Shown: positions 21,393 to 35,056, counted from the stretch's first letter. The stretch: 64,000 nucleotides of DNA from Bretschneidera sinensis (GCA_023935145.1 CM043700.1:25700001-25764000); one strand, 5' to 3'. The notes: generated by a model from the sequence alone, not told the origin. A program made the numbers and translations.

Positions 21393-24300
21393 TCGAGTTT
21401 ATACTTTATATTATGATTTTAGGTTATTTAATTAAACACCAATACCAACTTTTTCTAAATTTGTTAATTTTGTTTTTATAATTATGGTCAAAAGAAGTTT
21501 GTACATGACAAGAAATTGTAATGGACCATGACATATGTTGTGTGCATAAGAATATTTTATTGCTTGGTAGGCATGTTGTTGAATGTTGAATCAACAAAAC
21601 TAAGCTAAATCTTAGCTTATGATGCAGTAGATGGACCTTTGAATAAGGATCTTCTTTAATTAAGTAGCCGCCACCATTATTGAGCTTATAATAATATTTT
21701 CAACTAAAATACTAATGTAAGGTTCAAATTCAATTTGAATAAACAAACAATATTTAAGTTAGTAGTTGTCTTTTAAGTCAAAAAAATATATTTTAATGTG
21801 TTGAAGTTTAAAGATCTAAGAAGATAAAAATCAATTAAACAATAATTAGAGTTCCAGTTAAACTTCACTAGCATTTTAACGCGGATTATATTCGTGTTGT
21901 TTTTCTTTTCTATATGATGAAACAAGAAGTTAACAAAAACAAAATTATCTTCTCACTCATATGCAAGCGATCAATAATACGTAAATCACGTATAGACTCT
22001 TACAGCCTTGTAAAAAAACCCAAGAAAAAGAATAATAACAAAATCACTAAAAAGAATAAAAACAATTAAAGGGACTTACAAAAAAAAACATAAGTAAAAA
22101 AATGAAACAAAATGAGATGACAAAAAAAATGAAAAAAGAATGAGGTACCAGAAAGAATTTGAAATTAGATGAGATAAACAAGGAGAAAGGTAGCTAAGCA
22201 TCCTAAATTGGCAAAGCTAAGAAAACAAAATTTTTGCAAGAAAAGAATTCAGGAATTTAAGTACCATATATAGCATGGTTTAATTTCAATAGGAAATCAA
22301 TTGGAATTACAAAGTTTCAGGTTTGATTCTTACGGTATATAGGTTAATTTTTAATTTATATATCGGTTATTTCTCCCATTTAAATAAGTTGTGATAATAT
22401 TATGAGTTTTTGTATGAATTTATATCGTAATCAAAATAGTTGTATATAGCATTGCTTCAATAAAAAAAATCTCTATTACAATTTAATTTTTCATTTCTGG
22501 AAAATGAATAGTAAATTTTAGAAAATGATTTTATGAAATAAAGATACTTTTTTTTTAGCATAGAGCTTTTCATTGTTGGTAAAGTTAAAAAACAAAGGTA
22601 AAATTAATAGAAGACTACATGGCGGTAAAAGGCAGGAAGTTCAAAGCTTCCAGCCACTGAGCAAAGACAGACAATAATTAAAAAAGACAAAAAGATAAGA
22701 ACAAAGAAAGGGGAGCATTAGAGAGCCAAATGCCAGCAGCAAGATTTGACTGGTTTGGTCCTTAGTGGCTGCTAAATGTTGCTGTGTTGGCTGCATGGTT
22801 TTGTCTTCTCTCCTCTCTGGAAAGGGCGGTGAGCTCTTGTTTGGGTCTTTTATTTTAGAATCTTCAAACTTCAAACCATGGATAATGCAGTAATATACGG
22901 AACTATGCTTACTTTTATATTCATTCAATGTTGTAAGTGACGATTATCATTAATTGGTGAAGGTCTTAAGGCTCAAACTCTTGAGTGATTATATATATAT
23001 ATGTTTTTTTATAAATATAAATATAAATGCGATATATTATGTGAAAAAATATAAAAAAATTGACTAGTAAAAATATTTTTTTATTTTATTTTACTTTTAA
23101 AAGTTGAAAAACCACAAAATAGTAAGCGGGTGAAAAATTCATAAATATTTTTGATTGATTTTCAAATGGTTTTGGCGTCGAAACAGGCCAATCTCATGGC
23201 CAAATGGATGTAAATCGGTAAACAATGAAATTAATGAAAGCTCACCTTACGTTAATAGTGTAAACAACAAAATTTGTTATATATCAAAAAACACTCGTGA
23301 TTTATTATAAAAAAATATATCAAACCATATAGTTATATATGTATTTTAATAAAAAATTAATTTGAAAATAAATATGTGCATAATACAGAATAAAAAAACA
23401 ACTAATTAATAAATTGAACAAAATATCTCACACATTAATAAAAATAAAATATAAAACTTTGTGATTATAAAACTTGAACTTTAATCTTTTTACTGATTAA
23501 CCAAAACCTCATTCTGTTTTATATTTATAATTAGTTAGCAGAATAAACTTTGTCAATTTGCACTCAAAAATACTAAAATATACATGGCAATTTTTCTTTG
23601 TCACATGCACCTACTTGACGACTCTATCTTTATTAAAGCGGCGGTTTTCTTAGCAAAATTCATTCCTGGTAAGACTATCACATTAAATACCCATTATAAT
23701 AAGAAAGTGCTAAATTCAATCGTCTCCGTATTATGAATTTTTGTGAAAGTATCGATATCCATTCAATAATATATTTGAAATATTTTTTAAAAATAAATCT
23801 AATCTTAATAGAAAAAATAGATCAATCAGAACCAAATCATGTTATAAAAGTAATGATATACAAACACTTATGAAAAATTGAAGGGTAATTATCAACAAAC
23901 TTTCTAAATAATATCCACACAATTTTTTTTTATTTATGTTTTTGAAAGTATTTGTCTTAGATGTAGAATCATCATACCCGTCTCTCTATTCATACCAAGA
24001 AGAGGCAGATCATGCATTTGAATCCAAAAGGGAGTAAAATTAAAACTTCTCTTATGGTTTTATTAATACCTACAAACTCTTGTAGGATCAGCATATTCCC
24101 ATCAAATGTGCATGGAGAGCCCTTTAAGAGCACGCACTTTGTCAACTTTATCCGTAAACTCAATCAAAAAACTCGAATTGATCCGATTCGAATGTTTAAA
24201 GACTCAAAACAGTTCGGATATATAATGACCTAAAGCTGAAGTTGGTTTAAAGCAGAGATCATGATCTGATCTGCAATTGACCCAATTCAAAATACGAACC

Positions 24301-25079
24301 AAACAAGAAATAAATCAAACTCAAATTAATCCGAACCGAATTACTCGATTGCCGCCTCTAAATGCATATGCCTACTCTACAATTCTGTGAGAGCGGCGTT
24401 TTAGGCCTCGATAAAATTGTGACGCAAATGATAGCTAGCTAGCTAGCACTATCTAACAAAGGGCGGATATATATGATCCCTGCCTAGGCTAGATCTCATG
24501 AAAATGACTGATATTATCTTCTTTGTTAGCATTAACCGATAGAAATTATAGACCAATCAGCAGAAAAAAGATGGAATATATACGTTACCATCTAGAAAAT
24601 TTAGAAAGATTAGTTGGTAATTATATTTATATATGGTAAGGATTTGATTTAATAACCTAAATTAACAAGTTAATTAATTGTTAAATTAAGAAGAGATACA
24701 AAGTTTGAATTAAAGTCTTCAAATTCATTAGAATCACAGGTCATTTTTTGGGTAAAAACAACAAAATCACAGCTGAATTTCTTTGTATCACCACCCATGA
24801 ATCATGATTCAGGAAAAAACAATAATCATAATAAAAAAACATCTCAAGCTATGAGTTTGAAAGAGGAAAAACAAAATCCCAAGAAACAAACAATGAAAAG
24901 AAGCAAATAATCCATATATATATAATTAAGTTTCTCTTGAGATAAAATTCAACTCAACTAGTAATCTATACATACGTAAGAGATAACAAACAAAATGAAA
25001 AAGAGAAAATCAAAAATAAAAAAAAAGAAAAAGAAGAAAAAGGAAGAAATTGAGCATACATGAAATTGGAAGGTCCTAG
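21393..25079. other. Intergenic AT-rich stretch
   Basis: No supported gene. A 95-codon minus-strand frame at 22641-22928 has no family resemblance. Around 24110-24360 the sequence has AACTCGAATTGATCCGA-like motifs ending in GATTGCCGCCTCTA, resembling a decayed hAT miniature element, but I cannot define its ends. Short AT microsatellites occur near 22990. Confidence 0.45.
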
Positions 25080-25391
25080 CTAAGAGTTGCGGTTATTTGA
25101 TTTTCTTTGGTGGGAGGCGGAAGACTTGCCAAAAATGCCACAGAAACCGCAACCGGATACCTTAGGAGGAGGTGGGTCCACGGTTGGCGATGAGGCCTTC
25201 ATCGTCTGATAGGATTGTCCTCCACCGTCTGATCGGCTACGTTGCATGGTAACAGCAGTTGATCCTTTATGATGATCTTGGTTTTTAGGCTTCTTTCGGT
25301 GCAGTTCTCCTGATAAGAACTTGTCATCCCACACTAAACCTGACGACCCTTGCCTCCTGAACGATGTCGTTGACCTTTGCAAACCATCCAT
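25080..25391 (-). CDS. MAPK kinase substrate-like protein (At1g80180/At1g15400-like)
   Basis: This single-exon frame of 103 residues has the conserved blocks of a small plant family whose Arabidopsis member At1g80180 is described as a MAPK substrate. The N-terminus reads QRSTTSFRRQGSSGLVWDD, the middle MQRSRSDGGGQSY, then SSPTVDPPPPKVSGCGFCGI and FGKSSA. The SP and TP dipeptides are typical proline-directed phosphorylation sites; here SSPTVDPP is the clearest. The protein is basic, serine-rich and predicted to be disordered, with no catalytic domain or signal peptide. The start is fixed by the conserved MDGLQRS beginning. It is transcribed toward the left, with purine-rich repeats upstream. 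Confidence 0.85.
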   Translation of the reverse strand: MDGLQRSTTSFRRQGSSGLVWDDKFLSGELHRKKPKNQDHHKGSTAVTMQRSRSDGGGQSYQTMKASSPTVDPPPPKVSGCGFCGIFGKSSASHQRKSNNRNS

Positions 25392-27138
25392 ATCTCTCGA
25401 TCTCTTTCTCTCTGAATTTTTTGAGTGCTATATATTTGATTTTGTTTAATCTGGAGCATTAATATTTTGGTGGAGGTTGAGGGAAATTGAAGGAGGAAAC
25501 CAATTACAAAATGGAGTAGTTTTTAAGACCTTTTCTTGGTGTGTCCTATAAAAAGAGAGGTGAGAGAAGAAAATGACAAATGAGGAATATGGGGGAAAAG
25601 TTCATAAAATGGAATTTAAATGGTTGAGAATGGCAAATTACAAAAAATATCTTTTGGGATTTTGGAACGTAACAAATAGTAGTAACAATCCCTCAGTTTT
25701 TGACAATGTGTTTTTTTAAGAACCCCATTAAAAAAATCGACTTTCTGGGTCATGATCTAAATGGTTGATCCAGTAGGATAATTAGAAAAAAAAAAAAAAA
25801 AAAAAACTCATTTACTTAACCAAGCACAAGATTAATGTACACTTTTTTTTTATTTACTGGGTCAAATGGCCCAAACCGAAAATCTAATTTATTCACAGGT
25901 AACCGGATAGAGGCATGTCAAACCTCACCATGACAAGTAATGTTTTTTTATTTAGAAAAAAAAAAACAGATAGGAAGATGGTGCAATTTCAACATATCTG
26001 GTCATCTGCTATTAATGCTCTTGATCATAAAATTATAAATGATTAATGCAACTGAACCTAACTTGTAAAAGAATTATTGCTACAATTATGAATTTATGAT
26101 AAGTACTCCTACCACACCTTCTATCTTAATGTTCTAAAAGTTACAAGCGTGATTTCTTTTATGTCAATGAGGTAGGATTATGTTAAAAGTAGTTTAGTGT
26201 TCACGTTTTAAAATGTTTCATAAATTACTACTTAAATATATAAATTAAATATTTAAATAAAATTATATATGTAATTTAAATGACTCCAACTCTTTACATG
26301 TTTCTCTCAAGATGTTATAATTAATAAATAGTCAGCTATCATCATAAAATATTTGGTGCATTATAAGATAAATGCCTTGAGATAACTAAAAAAGTAAAAG
26401 AGTAAATCACCACTAACCTCATGGCTAAAGAAAGGTAATTTACCTTTTTGTCTAACACTATACAAACGTGTATATGTAAAATAGCCCAAAGGCAAATGCT
26501 TACAGAGCTGGAAACTTACCTTAGGGTTTAAATTTCGGACCCCATACTATTCAACTCACAATAGTTCCATTCCACTTCCATATAACCAACCTAACAGAGA
26601 ACCGAAAACTAGGTACATAAGGCAACTACACATAAGAAGCAGGAGACTACTAACTCATAGAGCTAGTTGATTGATAGTCAAAATTTGAGTCATTGTTATG
26701 AAGAAACAGGAAAAAATTAACTAATGTTTTCAATACAAATGCACTACTGAGCAATCATGAGACGCTCTGTACAGGAAACCCAGACAAGCTCAGTAGTGAC
26801 AACGGCGTTACCTAAGTTTCAGAAACATGTATATATGCATAAGCCAGCTAATAGCCAATTGGCAACTCTGGGGACTACACAATAGATCCTGCAAAAATGG
26901 ATGGAAACAAACGCTAGTGGGCTTCTCCTCAAGGCTCTCATAACCTCATTATCCTCGTTCAGTAATAGGAATAAAAAATATCTTCATCTAGTAATAGCAA
27001 ACTAATGGATCCCAACATATTCAAGGATCAAAAGAAAATGTTAGAAGACTATCTAAAGTAAACTGCCATCATCAACATCCTCATCAACACGATCATTTTA
27101 CTGCTGATCAAGATTTCTCTCAGCCTCAAAGGATCCCT
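25392..27138. other. Intergenic: promoter of the MAPK-substrate-like gene and 3' flank of the CCCH gene
   Basis: No gene frame is visible. The right-hand few hundred bases probably contain the 3' UTR of the CCCH gene. Poly(A) runs at about 25784-25805 and 25957-25968 are noted. I see no complete transposon. Confidence 0.45.
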
Positions 27139-30100
27139 TCAGCTGCCGCTAGTATTGCCATCCATTATGGTACCCACCCTTATTTTGTCCCTGAGGATTT
27201 GACTCAGAGGTTTTGGACCCTGGAAGTCTGCTGATGTAGTTCTTCTTGAATGACCCATCTTCCCAAAGCATTCTCCGTGTCCTTCATCCCTTTTCTTCTC
27301 TTCCTTAATCTGGGCAAGGGTCTTCGGTCCTGTAAATGTAGCAGACGCTAGAGTCGATCCCCTCTCCCTTGAAACTGGTTTACTTGAAAATTCAGATGAA
27401 TGAGACTGCCGCTTAGCCAGCCTTTTTACCTTATAACACTGCCTGGACAGGTGAGACTGTGAGTGGCTAAGACATCCATGCTGTCTGGCACCATTTGACA
27501 GCGTTCCGTTACCACCAAATGACTCGACACAGTTCTTTCCCACTTCTGATGGCAATCTCCCACTTCGTCGCCGACTTCCATGCCTTTGAGGCCTTTCCTG
27601 GTTGCAATCAATCAGACAACATGATTCATGCATTCTTGATAAACGAGTAATTGGACAACCATCAATTACCCTGCGTTTCCTTAGATGGTCTCTAAGATCC
27701 ATACCATTTCGGTCATCAACTTCTAGTTCAATAGGTAAGAACTTTTTCCTGTTTCGAGACATTATGGTATCCGATATTCTCTCTCTTGACTTGCCATAAG
27801 TTCTCCCAACATCATCAAAAATAAGCTCATCATCTAATTGATCATAAGCATCATACATCTCCTGTTCATACAGAAGTTCTGCATCTGGGTACATGGGGTC
27901 ATATTCAACTGGGTCTTCGAAATCATACCCCAATAAGTGTTCCCTGCGCTTCCTATCAAGCGCCATCAAGCACTCTGGCTCATCTTCATAACAAAAATTC
28001 TGTGACTTATTATCCACAAGAACATCAAAACCCGGGGATGATTCCCATCGCTCCTCTGGTTCAATAGGGTCATCCATTTCCTCCTCAGAACTCTGATCAG
28101 TGCATACTTGAGATATGGTTTGAATAAATCCCTCTGCTGGAAGCAAGGAGTCTGAATTAACCACAGCAGCTTCTTCACAGTCAGAACCAGACATATGTGG
28201 AGAGACACTTTGCTTCAGAATACCTGTGGGGGCAGATTGTTGGAGATCCTCCATAGGCTGAACTGTCACATCCATTGTAGGCTTTGAGGCAGTTTCAGAT
28301 GGTTTCTGATGTGTTCCAGTTGGAGCTGAGAGAGAATCATTTCTTGTGGATGTCTTGTTCTCCAAGGGAAGAGCACCAGTCTTCAAAGATTTCCCAGAAG
28401 GTGCACTACCATCAGGACCATGCAAGAAAAAGCATCTGTCACCTTTGTTGCAGAAACCATTGAAGTAAAAATAGCAAGGAATGCTGGTCTTGTTCACAGG
28501 TAGAGACAACGGAGCAGATTCAGATGATGCTTCAGCATGCACATCCAACGGCTGTGAAAACATGAAAATATAGTTCAGAAGGCATTGTCAATAAACCCAG
28601 AAATAATGATAATGTGCCAAAAATATTAATAATTCACAGTAAATAAATAAATAAATAAATAATGTCCAGAAGAAAAGCTACAACTAGACCTTATGGCTTG
28701 TTGTGGAGGTGCTTATGGCCTGACATGTTGAAAATAAGGGTTTATAATTTACCCTATTTAACCTTACTAGCAAGGCAAATAAGATCAAGATCTAAATGCA
28801 TGTTGGACTAACCATTCATCATCCACACCCTTCCTCCAGATTTGTCCTTGGTGCACAGCATGTTGACAACATCTGGATGTTTAGTTTATTCAGGACATCT
28901 TTTGTACTGCAGTGACCACTCATGATCGATATGTGGGCATAACTTGGTTAACTTTAATACTTATAAACTAATACTCCTAACATTTATGGTAGTTCTCATT
29001 AATGGGATAGGAATATCTCAAAAAAGTGTCCCTTTTACATAGACGGCTACAATAAGAATGAATCAGTAAGGTTCTTCTCCCTTCTTTGTTTTTTTATTAT
29101 TTCTCTTCTCCCCTTTGGAATTTTTATCTCACATAATGATTAAAAAAAAAAAGTTTGGTGCTATTTGTCACAACAAATGAGAAAATATTTGTCTTCTCTT
29201 TGCTCTTCTGCCAACTGTACAGTAATGAACTACATTGCTGTATCTACGAGGATCTCCATTGATTACAGGTGATAACAGTGACAAATATGCAAATCCTTAG
29301 GACTTCAGAAAGATCCATTAGGTACCCCTAACTGTACGGTAATGAACTACATTGCTGTATCTACGAGGATCTCCATTGCTTACAGGTGATAAAAGTGACA
29401 AATATGCAAATCCTAGGACTTCAGAAAGATCCATTAGGTACCCCTATACAAGGACCTATAAGAGACTAAAGAAATTCAGACTAAAATTCATCTCCTCTTA
29501 CTACCCCCAAAATCTTGCAAGTACACTCACATGATATTGCACTTTTTCCAGATCTAATTCACAAGATTGTAACTGCAAATTTTGGATTCAAGAAAACCAA
29601 TTGCAATTAAAGCCCTGAATAATGGTTCTTCCACCCTTTCACCATTCCAGGTACATCCTGCAACAATAACAAAAATACAGCTAAAAAAGCTTTATTCCTC
29701 ACAAGTCCAATTTCAATATCCACTTATCAAAAAAATTATCAACAGAGCTCAGAGAGCTCAATAAACATTTGGTTTTGGTTTTTTCTTTCCAAACCATACT
29801 TGTGAATTCCTCAAAGGGCTTCTCCTACCACACAACTTACTGAACCTCCATTATTGGCCCCCTTTCCAACATCCAATAACACCCAAACAACTTCTCTCAA
29901 AGCGCTTAAAACCAAACAAATTTCCAGCATGATGGCAGTTGATTAAGACAATTTAAGAATTCACATACCAACTAAAAAATCCTTCTGACTTCATACATGT
30001 CGAATCCCGGATAGTGTGACCTCTTCCTTTTACTTGCAATAACATATTAACAATTAAAGGAAGCTCTTCAACCATATTTCATTGGCAATATGAAAATATA

Positions 30101-31305
30101 CAAGGTAGTTATATTATCCAAGGACACCTAATTCTCAAGGTACCATCGTCTTTGCTTTATTTTATACAAAAATTCAGGATTCGTGAAACTACCTTAGAAT
30201 GTAAAGACACTTCGGTGAAAAACAATCACGACAACTCAGTACCAAAATTTCTGAAATCGAACATGCATTCCAAATCAAAACAACCATTCAAGGTTCTTCA
30301 ATCCTAATCAACATTTAGGCAGAAAAGTAACTGAACAGAACATGAGCTTACAGGATGTCTAAAACCGCAGGATGAGTTAAGACACTTCCCAGCCAACCAG
30401 TACCAGCAGTCTCTTGGGTTGAGCCTTGCGATCTCACTATGCCTATACTCACAGTCAAGCCCCTGAAAATAGAAACAGAAAAGAAAAAAAAAATCAAGCC
30501 ATAAAGGAACAATGGAACTTGCAATGCAGAAGCTAGATAGCCAACCCCTCAAAGGAAGAAACACAAATGCACCCACAAAAATGAATTTGATACGTAATAT
30601 GAGACCCATTTCAAGCCAAGGAAGAAAAAATATAGATTATGTGAAAAAATGGCTCTCTGTTTTAGATAAGGAGCAAAAAGCTAGCGGCAAAGCAAACAGA
30701 AAAGATTGAATCTCCTGGAATCAAACTAGATTATGTGGAAGAGAAGGTATAATTATACCGAAAACCGAAATTACCTTGGCTTTTTTGAGTATGTAATTAA
30801 ATAAAGTTCAATTTTAATTTAAAACATTTTCATCCTTCCCTTAGCGATGAAATGCTGTTAAATACTGCTAGCTTAAAATCCCCAAGTGAAATAATGAAAT
30901 CCATTTTTCCACAATAAGTCGATTCCTCTATAAACAACAAAAAGAAGGATAAAAAAACACAGAAGCCATAATCTCTAAATAGAACATGAATATTTAGCAA
31001 AATATTGATTCAATAACAGGAATTCTCTGTTTAGAGCAACCCAAAAACCTAAGATCCTGATAATGTAGGGTTAAACAACGAAGTCTTAAAACGGAAGCCG
31101 AAAATAAAAAAGAAAAAAACAACAAAAAAATTCACAATGTTAGACAACAAAACCACACATAAGAAACAGGAATGAAAAAAATGAACTGCGAATAAACAAA
31201 CAATAGAGCTAAGCTAATTATTTTAGCACAAACCTTCTTGCAGGTGAGAGGAGAGGCCAAGAAATACACACAATCTGTGTTTCTCTTCTGCAATTCTTCC
31301 TCCAT
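27139..31305 (-). CDS. CCCH-type zinc-finger protein, three fingers (3 coding exons)
   Basis: The coding exons on the minus strand are 31305-31234, 30462-30352 and 28551-27139. All are bounded by GT-AG and join in frame to 531 residues. Exon 1 starts MEEELQKRNTDCVYFLASPL, the conserved start of this plant family. Three CCCH fingers follow: CVYFLASPLTCKKGLDCEYR then H (residues 12-32), CWYWLAGKCLNSSCGFRH (about 43-60) and CYFYFNGFCNKGDRCFFLH (87-105). The middle is acidic (EDEPECLMALDRKR, DPVEYDPMYPDAE). The C-terminus carries two copies of a GPK-LxQI motif (TFTGPKTLAQIKEEKKR and DFQGPKPLSQILRDK). Such proteins bind RNA and are usually nuclear; the exact target is unknown. The frame upstream of exon 3 includes an apparent ATG at 28563 that lies in the intron, so it is not the start. 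Confidence 0.92.
29213..29445. repeat. 117-bp tandem duplication in the CCCH gene intron
   Basis: The segment from AACTGTACAGTAATGAACTA through AGGTACCCCT is repeated head to tail at 29213 and 29330 with only a few differences. It lies in the intron between coding exons 2 and 3. Confidence 0.88.
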
Positions 31306-32068
31306 TTTTCAAGCGAACAAGAAAAGACTCTCAGTTTCAGAGAGAGATCAAGAAGAGTCCATAGTGTTTGAATTTGGGCTCACATGGCGTAGAGATCATA
31401 ACAGAGAACGAAGGAGAGAGAGAGTGTGTGTGTTGGGGGTGGGGGGTAGAGAGAGATAGAGAGGTGCTTTCGGTTTGTTTGGGTTTTAAACTTCAAATAC
31501 GGGTGTTTCGTGAATCTGGGAGGTTTTTGGAAATGAGGCCTTTGGTTTTTTACTTTTTTGGGCCTGTATACTTCCTCCTTGTGCTTCGATATTTGGGGTT
31601 TTTATGTAATTGGGTCATGTACTTTCGGGAAAAAAAAAACATATTGTACGAAAGTATATCATTTTTCATCTTATTTTTCTTTTAATTTTTATTGAATAAT
31701 TTGTGCATTTTTAAATTTTTTTTTGAAAAATATCATCTCTCTAATATAATATTAAAAAGATAAAATTTTTAATCTTCATTTTTTTCAATATGATGTTAAA
31801 AAATAATTATTAATTTTTAAATTACATTAAAAATATACAAAATATTGAGAAAAATATAAGTGAAAATGTTTTACAGCTAAATGCACTATTTTTAATTTCT
31901 ACAAAGGTTAAGTGTAATATTGATCCTTAAACTTAAAGTTCATTTCTCACACTATTAAGGTTTAAGATAATGTGAGAATTCTATTTGTTCTAAAAGACAA
32001 TAGAACAAATATTTTGCCACATTGCTGAGGCAACCTTAATTTTGGCCTCCCTGCTAGAAATGCCAACG
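31306..32068. other. 5' leader/promoter of the CCCH gene and intergenic DNA
   Basis: The first 150-200 bases, with AGAGAGAGAG tracts, are the probable 5' UTR and promoter of the CCCH gene on the minus strand. Beyond about 31500 the sequence is T/A-rich with no gene. Plus-strand frames here (31238-31685) are shadows. Confidence 0.5.
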
Positions 32069-33430
32069 TTACCAAATAAAAGGCAGCAAAACATCTAGTG
32101 TTGGCCAAAGATTCAACCAATCTTTCATCCCTTCGTTATCAGATACCTCTTCTATAATTGGAGAATTTAGAGAAGCATATCTGCTCTGAGTTTGCTCATT
32201 AACGCCCATCACTTTATTCACATGTGGATAACATAGATACATTCTTTCATCATAGCACCGACTTTCTTTTGCCTCCTCTAAGTGCGCTATCATCATTGTC
32301 GGCGCTGCATCTTGTGGTCTCCCAAACTTGGGATCTCCCCTTTTGATTTTCTTGGCGAAAATCCACTTCAGATCATTACACTCATTAGTAAGATGAGTGG
32401 CAGATCTGTAGAATAGACAAAACTTGGGGCCATTGATTTTGGCTTGAGTTGGCTGCCTCCTTGGCTGCGACCAAGTGATATGATCATGTCGTATCCAATT
32501 CTTCATTATATCGACCACTTTATCCGCTAAACATGGGAACTAAGGAGGTTCCTTCCTCGACCTCTTGTTATTATTTCCGCGCTCTCCTTACTCTGCCATA
32601 GGAATGCTCTGTCTCCTCTTATTCCTGAGAATCCAAGCTACAAACATGTTAGTCCCCCTTTCTTTCTCGAACAGAGATCCAAAAGAATCAATGTCCATAT
32701 TTTCCAAGAAGCTTTTGTATTCATCGCACATCTGCATGATACAAAGCTTCACCAGTATATATATAATCCTCAGTCTTATCTTGACACTCAAAGCTTTTAT
32801 TTTGAATCTTTCAGTGTACACTTCAAGGTTCTCAATTGGACACTACCTTTCTTGTGCCAAGTCTATCTAAGTGTGAATTGTGAATGATTCGAAACCTGTC
32901 AATCACATGAATTATAAACAGAAAGAAAATAAGATAAGATTTACCTAGATTCATCTCAGAATAAGAATACGTCCTGTTATTATCAACCTCACAAATCTGT
33001 GCTCAGTACATAGAGTATTTATAAGTAACTTAAGACGCCTTAATTGGGATTTCGTCTTACTGCAAAACCACAGTTATTCATGGGCTCAAGTTCAAACCGC
33101 CAAACAAAAAATCAGACCTAACTCATATACAGGCCTAAAAGTTTTGGGTATGCACCAACTCTAACAAATTGGTGTAGTATGGTGTAGAACTTCATAAACT
33201 GCTTCACGGTATCTGTCCAGATTGTAATGTTTCCTGGCTCCAACCTAGCATACATACGCCTTATCAGTAAAGCTATTAGAAAATTCCCTCATCAATAAGT
33301 CTCAGTCATGCCTCCAGTATCCCATGGCATTCAAGAATGTTTTGATGCGCTCCTTTGCATCTCCGCTCTTGCCATTGTACTTTTCAAAAGCAGGAACCTC
33401 AACCCCTAGGGTCCTCCTTCGAGTATGGAG
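32069..33430 (-). pseudogene. Ty3-gypsy gag relic, split by a solo LTR
   Basis: Read on the minus strand, the right part gives VPAFEKYNGKSGDAKERIKT with FLNAMGY, then LEPGNITIWTDTVKQFMKF, a plant gypsy gag domain. After the solo LTR at 32881-33166 it resumes with IENLEVYTERFKIKAL and the MCDEYKSFLENMDIDSFGSL region. It ends in a degenerate knuckle CLFYRSATHLTNECNDLKW (the FHRxTxHxTxEC type). Stops and frameshifts occur throughout. Protease and RT are absent. The intact LTR inside shows the order of events: the gag relic first, the LTR insertion later. Confidence 0.78.
32881..33166 (-). mobile_element. Solo LTR (Copia-like), copy 2
   Basis: This 286-bp minus-strand unit starts TGTTAGAGTTGG and ends GAATGATTCA-like (TGAATGATTC on the plus strand). 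It is flanked by a perfect 5-bp duplication AATTG (32876-32880 and 33167-33171). It is homologous to 9444-9789 through the TATAAATACTC promoter-like motif and both ends, but shorter owing to internal deletions. It interrupts the gypsy gag relic. Confidence 0.86.
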
Positions 33431-33684
33431 GCGCAAAATTGATATCTTCTGCCAAGGACTGAAATCTTTTTCTAATATAGAATTTTATCTGCTTCAATAT
33501 AGAATTTTATCTTTATCAGAAAAAACATGCTCCATCACCATATTTTCCAAATCAAAACAAAACAAAATACGCCTAAAAGTACAAACAATTTACTGACGCA
33601 AGTGTGGGGGATTAGTTGTAAACCTGTGGTTAAACAAGGCAAAGCTCACTAGCATGAAATGCTGAATTTTACTTACTGTTGCAG

Positions 33685-34803
33685 AAAACAAGTGGTGGAT
33701 ATGGTTAATTCATTTTCTTAGCTGGAGCTGTAATGATATCCCTGTTATGCTACTCATGTTATTTACTGTGGACAAAACTCAAGGCAAAAGATAAAATCTA
33801 TATTCTATAATTAAAGAATATCATTGATAGACAAATAATATTTGATCGAACTGAACTCTACAAGAAATGTCTGTATTACTATTAGTGGAAAGAAGAAAGA
33901 AATGGAAGCTGCTATTACGTGAGCTTCAAGGCAAAGTCTCACCTCCTACCGTACCTGGGGATGCTACAGAACACGAAAAAGATCAGAGAAATGGCCAGGC
34001 TCATGAGTTGCAGATATTCAGTTTTGAAAGCATTGGATCTGCTACTAACAATTTCTCCACTGCAAATAAGCTAGAAGAGGGTGGTCTTGGACCAGTTTAC
34101 AAGGTAATTAAATTTTGAAAATTTATATTTAGATTATTTAAGTGATATAATTAATATTAATTAATTTATAAAATATGACTGATTTCAAGGAGATAGTAAG
34201 TATACATAACATTTTTTTTTCTCTTCTTTTCGGCCATTCAGCTGAATATTGATTCCATTTATTCTTCAGCAACTACGTATGTGGAATACGAATGGCATCG
34301 TTTTGACCAAAACTGATGTGTATAGCTTTGGAGGGTTACTACTAGAGATCGTGAGTGGCAAAAAGAATAATAGTTACTATTCTTCTGATCTCCCACTCAA
34401 CCTCCTAGGATATTCAAGTGTTTGGATGGAATCATCTTTTTCATTAAGAATGCTACATAATTAGTAAAACCAAGTTTAACCTGCTGAATTATTTCAGGCA
34501 TGGCAGTTGTGGAATGAAGGCAGAGGTTTAGAGCTATTAGACCCAACATTGATGAATCTTACTCTCCAAATGAGGTGGTGAGGTGCATACAAGTAGGCAT
34601 CGTGTGTGCAAGATTGTGCAACAGACAGACCTAACATGACAGATGTTGTTCCCGTGCTTACAAATGCGACTATGCTACTCCCTCAACTTAAACAACCAGC
34701 ATATTTCATCAATTCTGTTGTGGAAGGGCCAGAGATGCCAGAAATCAAGTCAGAAATTTTTTCCACAAATGATGTCACCATTTCAGTGATGGAAGCTAGA
34801 TAA
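33685..34803 (+). pseudogene. S-domain (G-type lectin) receptor-like kinase pseudogene
   Basis: After an apparent splice acceptor (GTTGCAG) the sequence encodes a transmembrane start KWWIWLI, then in another frame AGAVMISLLCYSCYLLWTKL. The next segment is ELQIFSFESIGSATNNFSTA followed by LEEGGLGPVYK, where the nucleotide-binding loop normally reads GEGGFGPVYKG. The kinase core is deleted: no VAVK lysine, HRD or DFG is present. The frame resumes with [20 protein letters not shown], then AWQLWNEGRGLELLDPTLM, DRPNMTDVVPVLTN and a C-terminus ending VTISVMEAR. Stops break the region after 34440 and near 34590. Retained intron-like splice sites point to a decayed genomic copy, not a retrocopy. Confidence 0.87.
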
Positions 34804-35056
34804 ATGTATTAGGAATAAATATATTGGTTTAGTTTGTTAATAAAAAAAGATAACTGTAAATATTGTGTTAGGAAGTTGATAATTATTACTGAAATAATTT
34901 TCATTTAGTATGGTGGACCACTTGCTCTCTCACCTACAGATGTACATGGAAAGCTTTTCTAGCCAACCCGCAATGCTCTTTCAGAAAACATTTATTTCAT
35001 AAATTTGAGTTGAAAACATAACAAGTCCCTGCTTAATGCTTGGGTGCTTCCACTTG

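Noticed and set aside
22641..22928. 95-codon minus-strand frame
   Set aside because: No recognisable domain, no conserved motifs, AT-rich flanks; likely chance.
24110..24360. Possible hAT miniature element remnant
   Set aside because: Motifs resemble hAT subterminal repeats, but I could not pair terminal repeats or find a target duplication.
30512..31685. Plus-strand frames over the CCCH gene's first exons
   Set aside because: Antisense shadows of exon 1, an intron and the leader; the minus strand has the spliced conserved protein.
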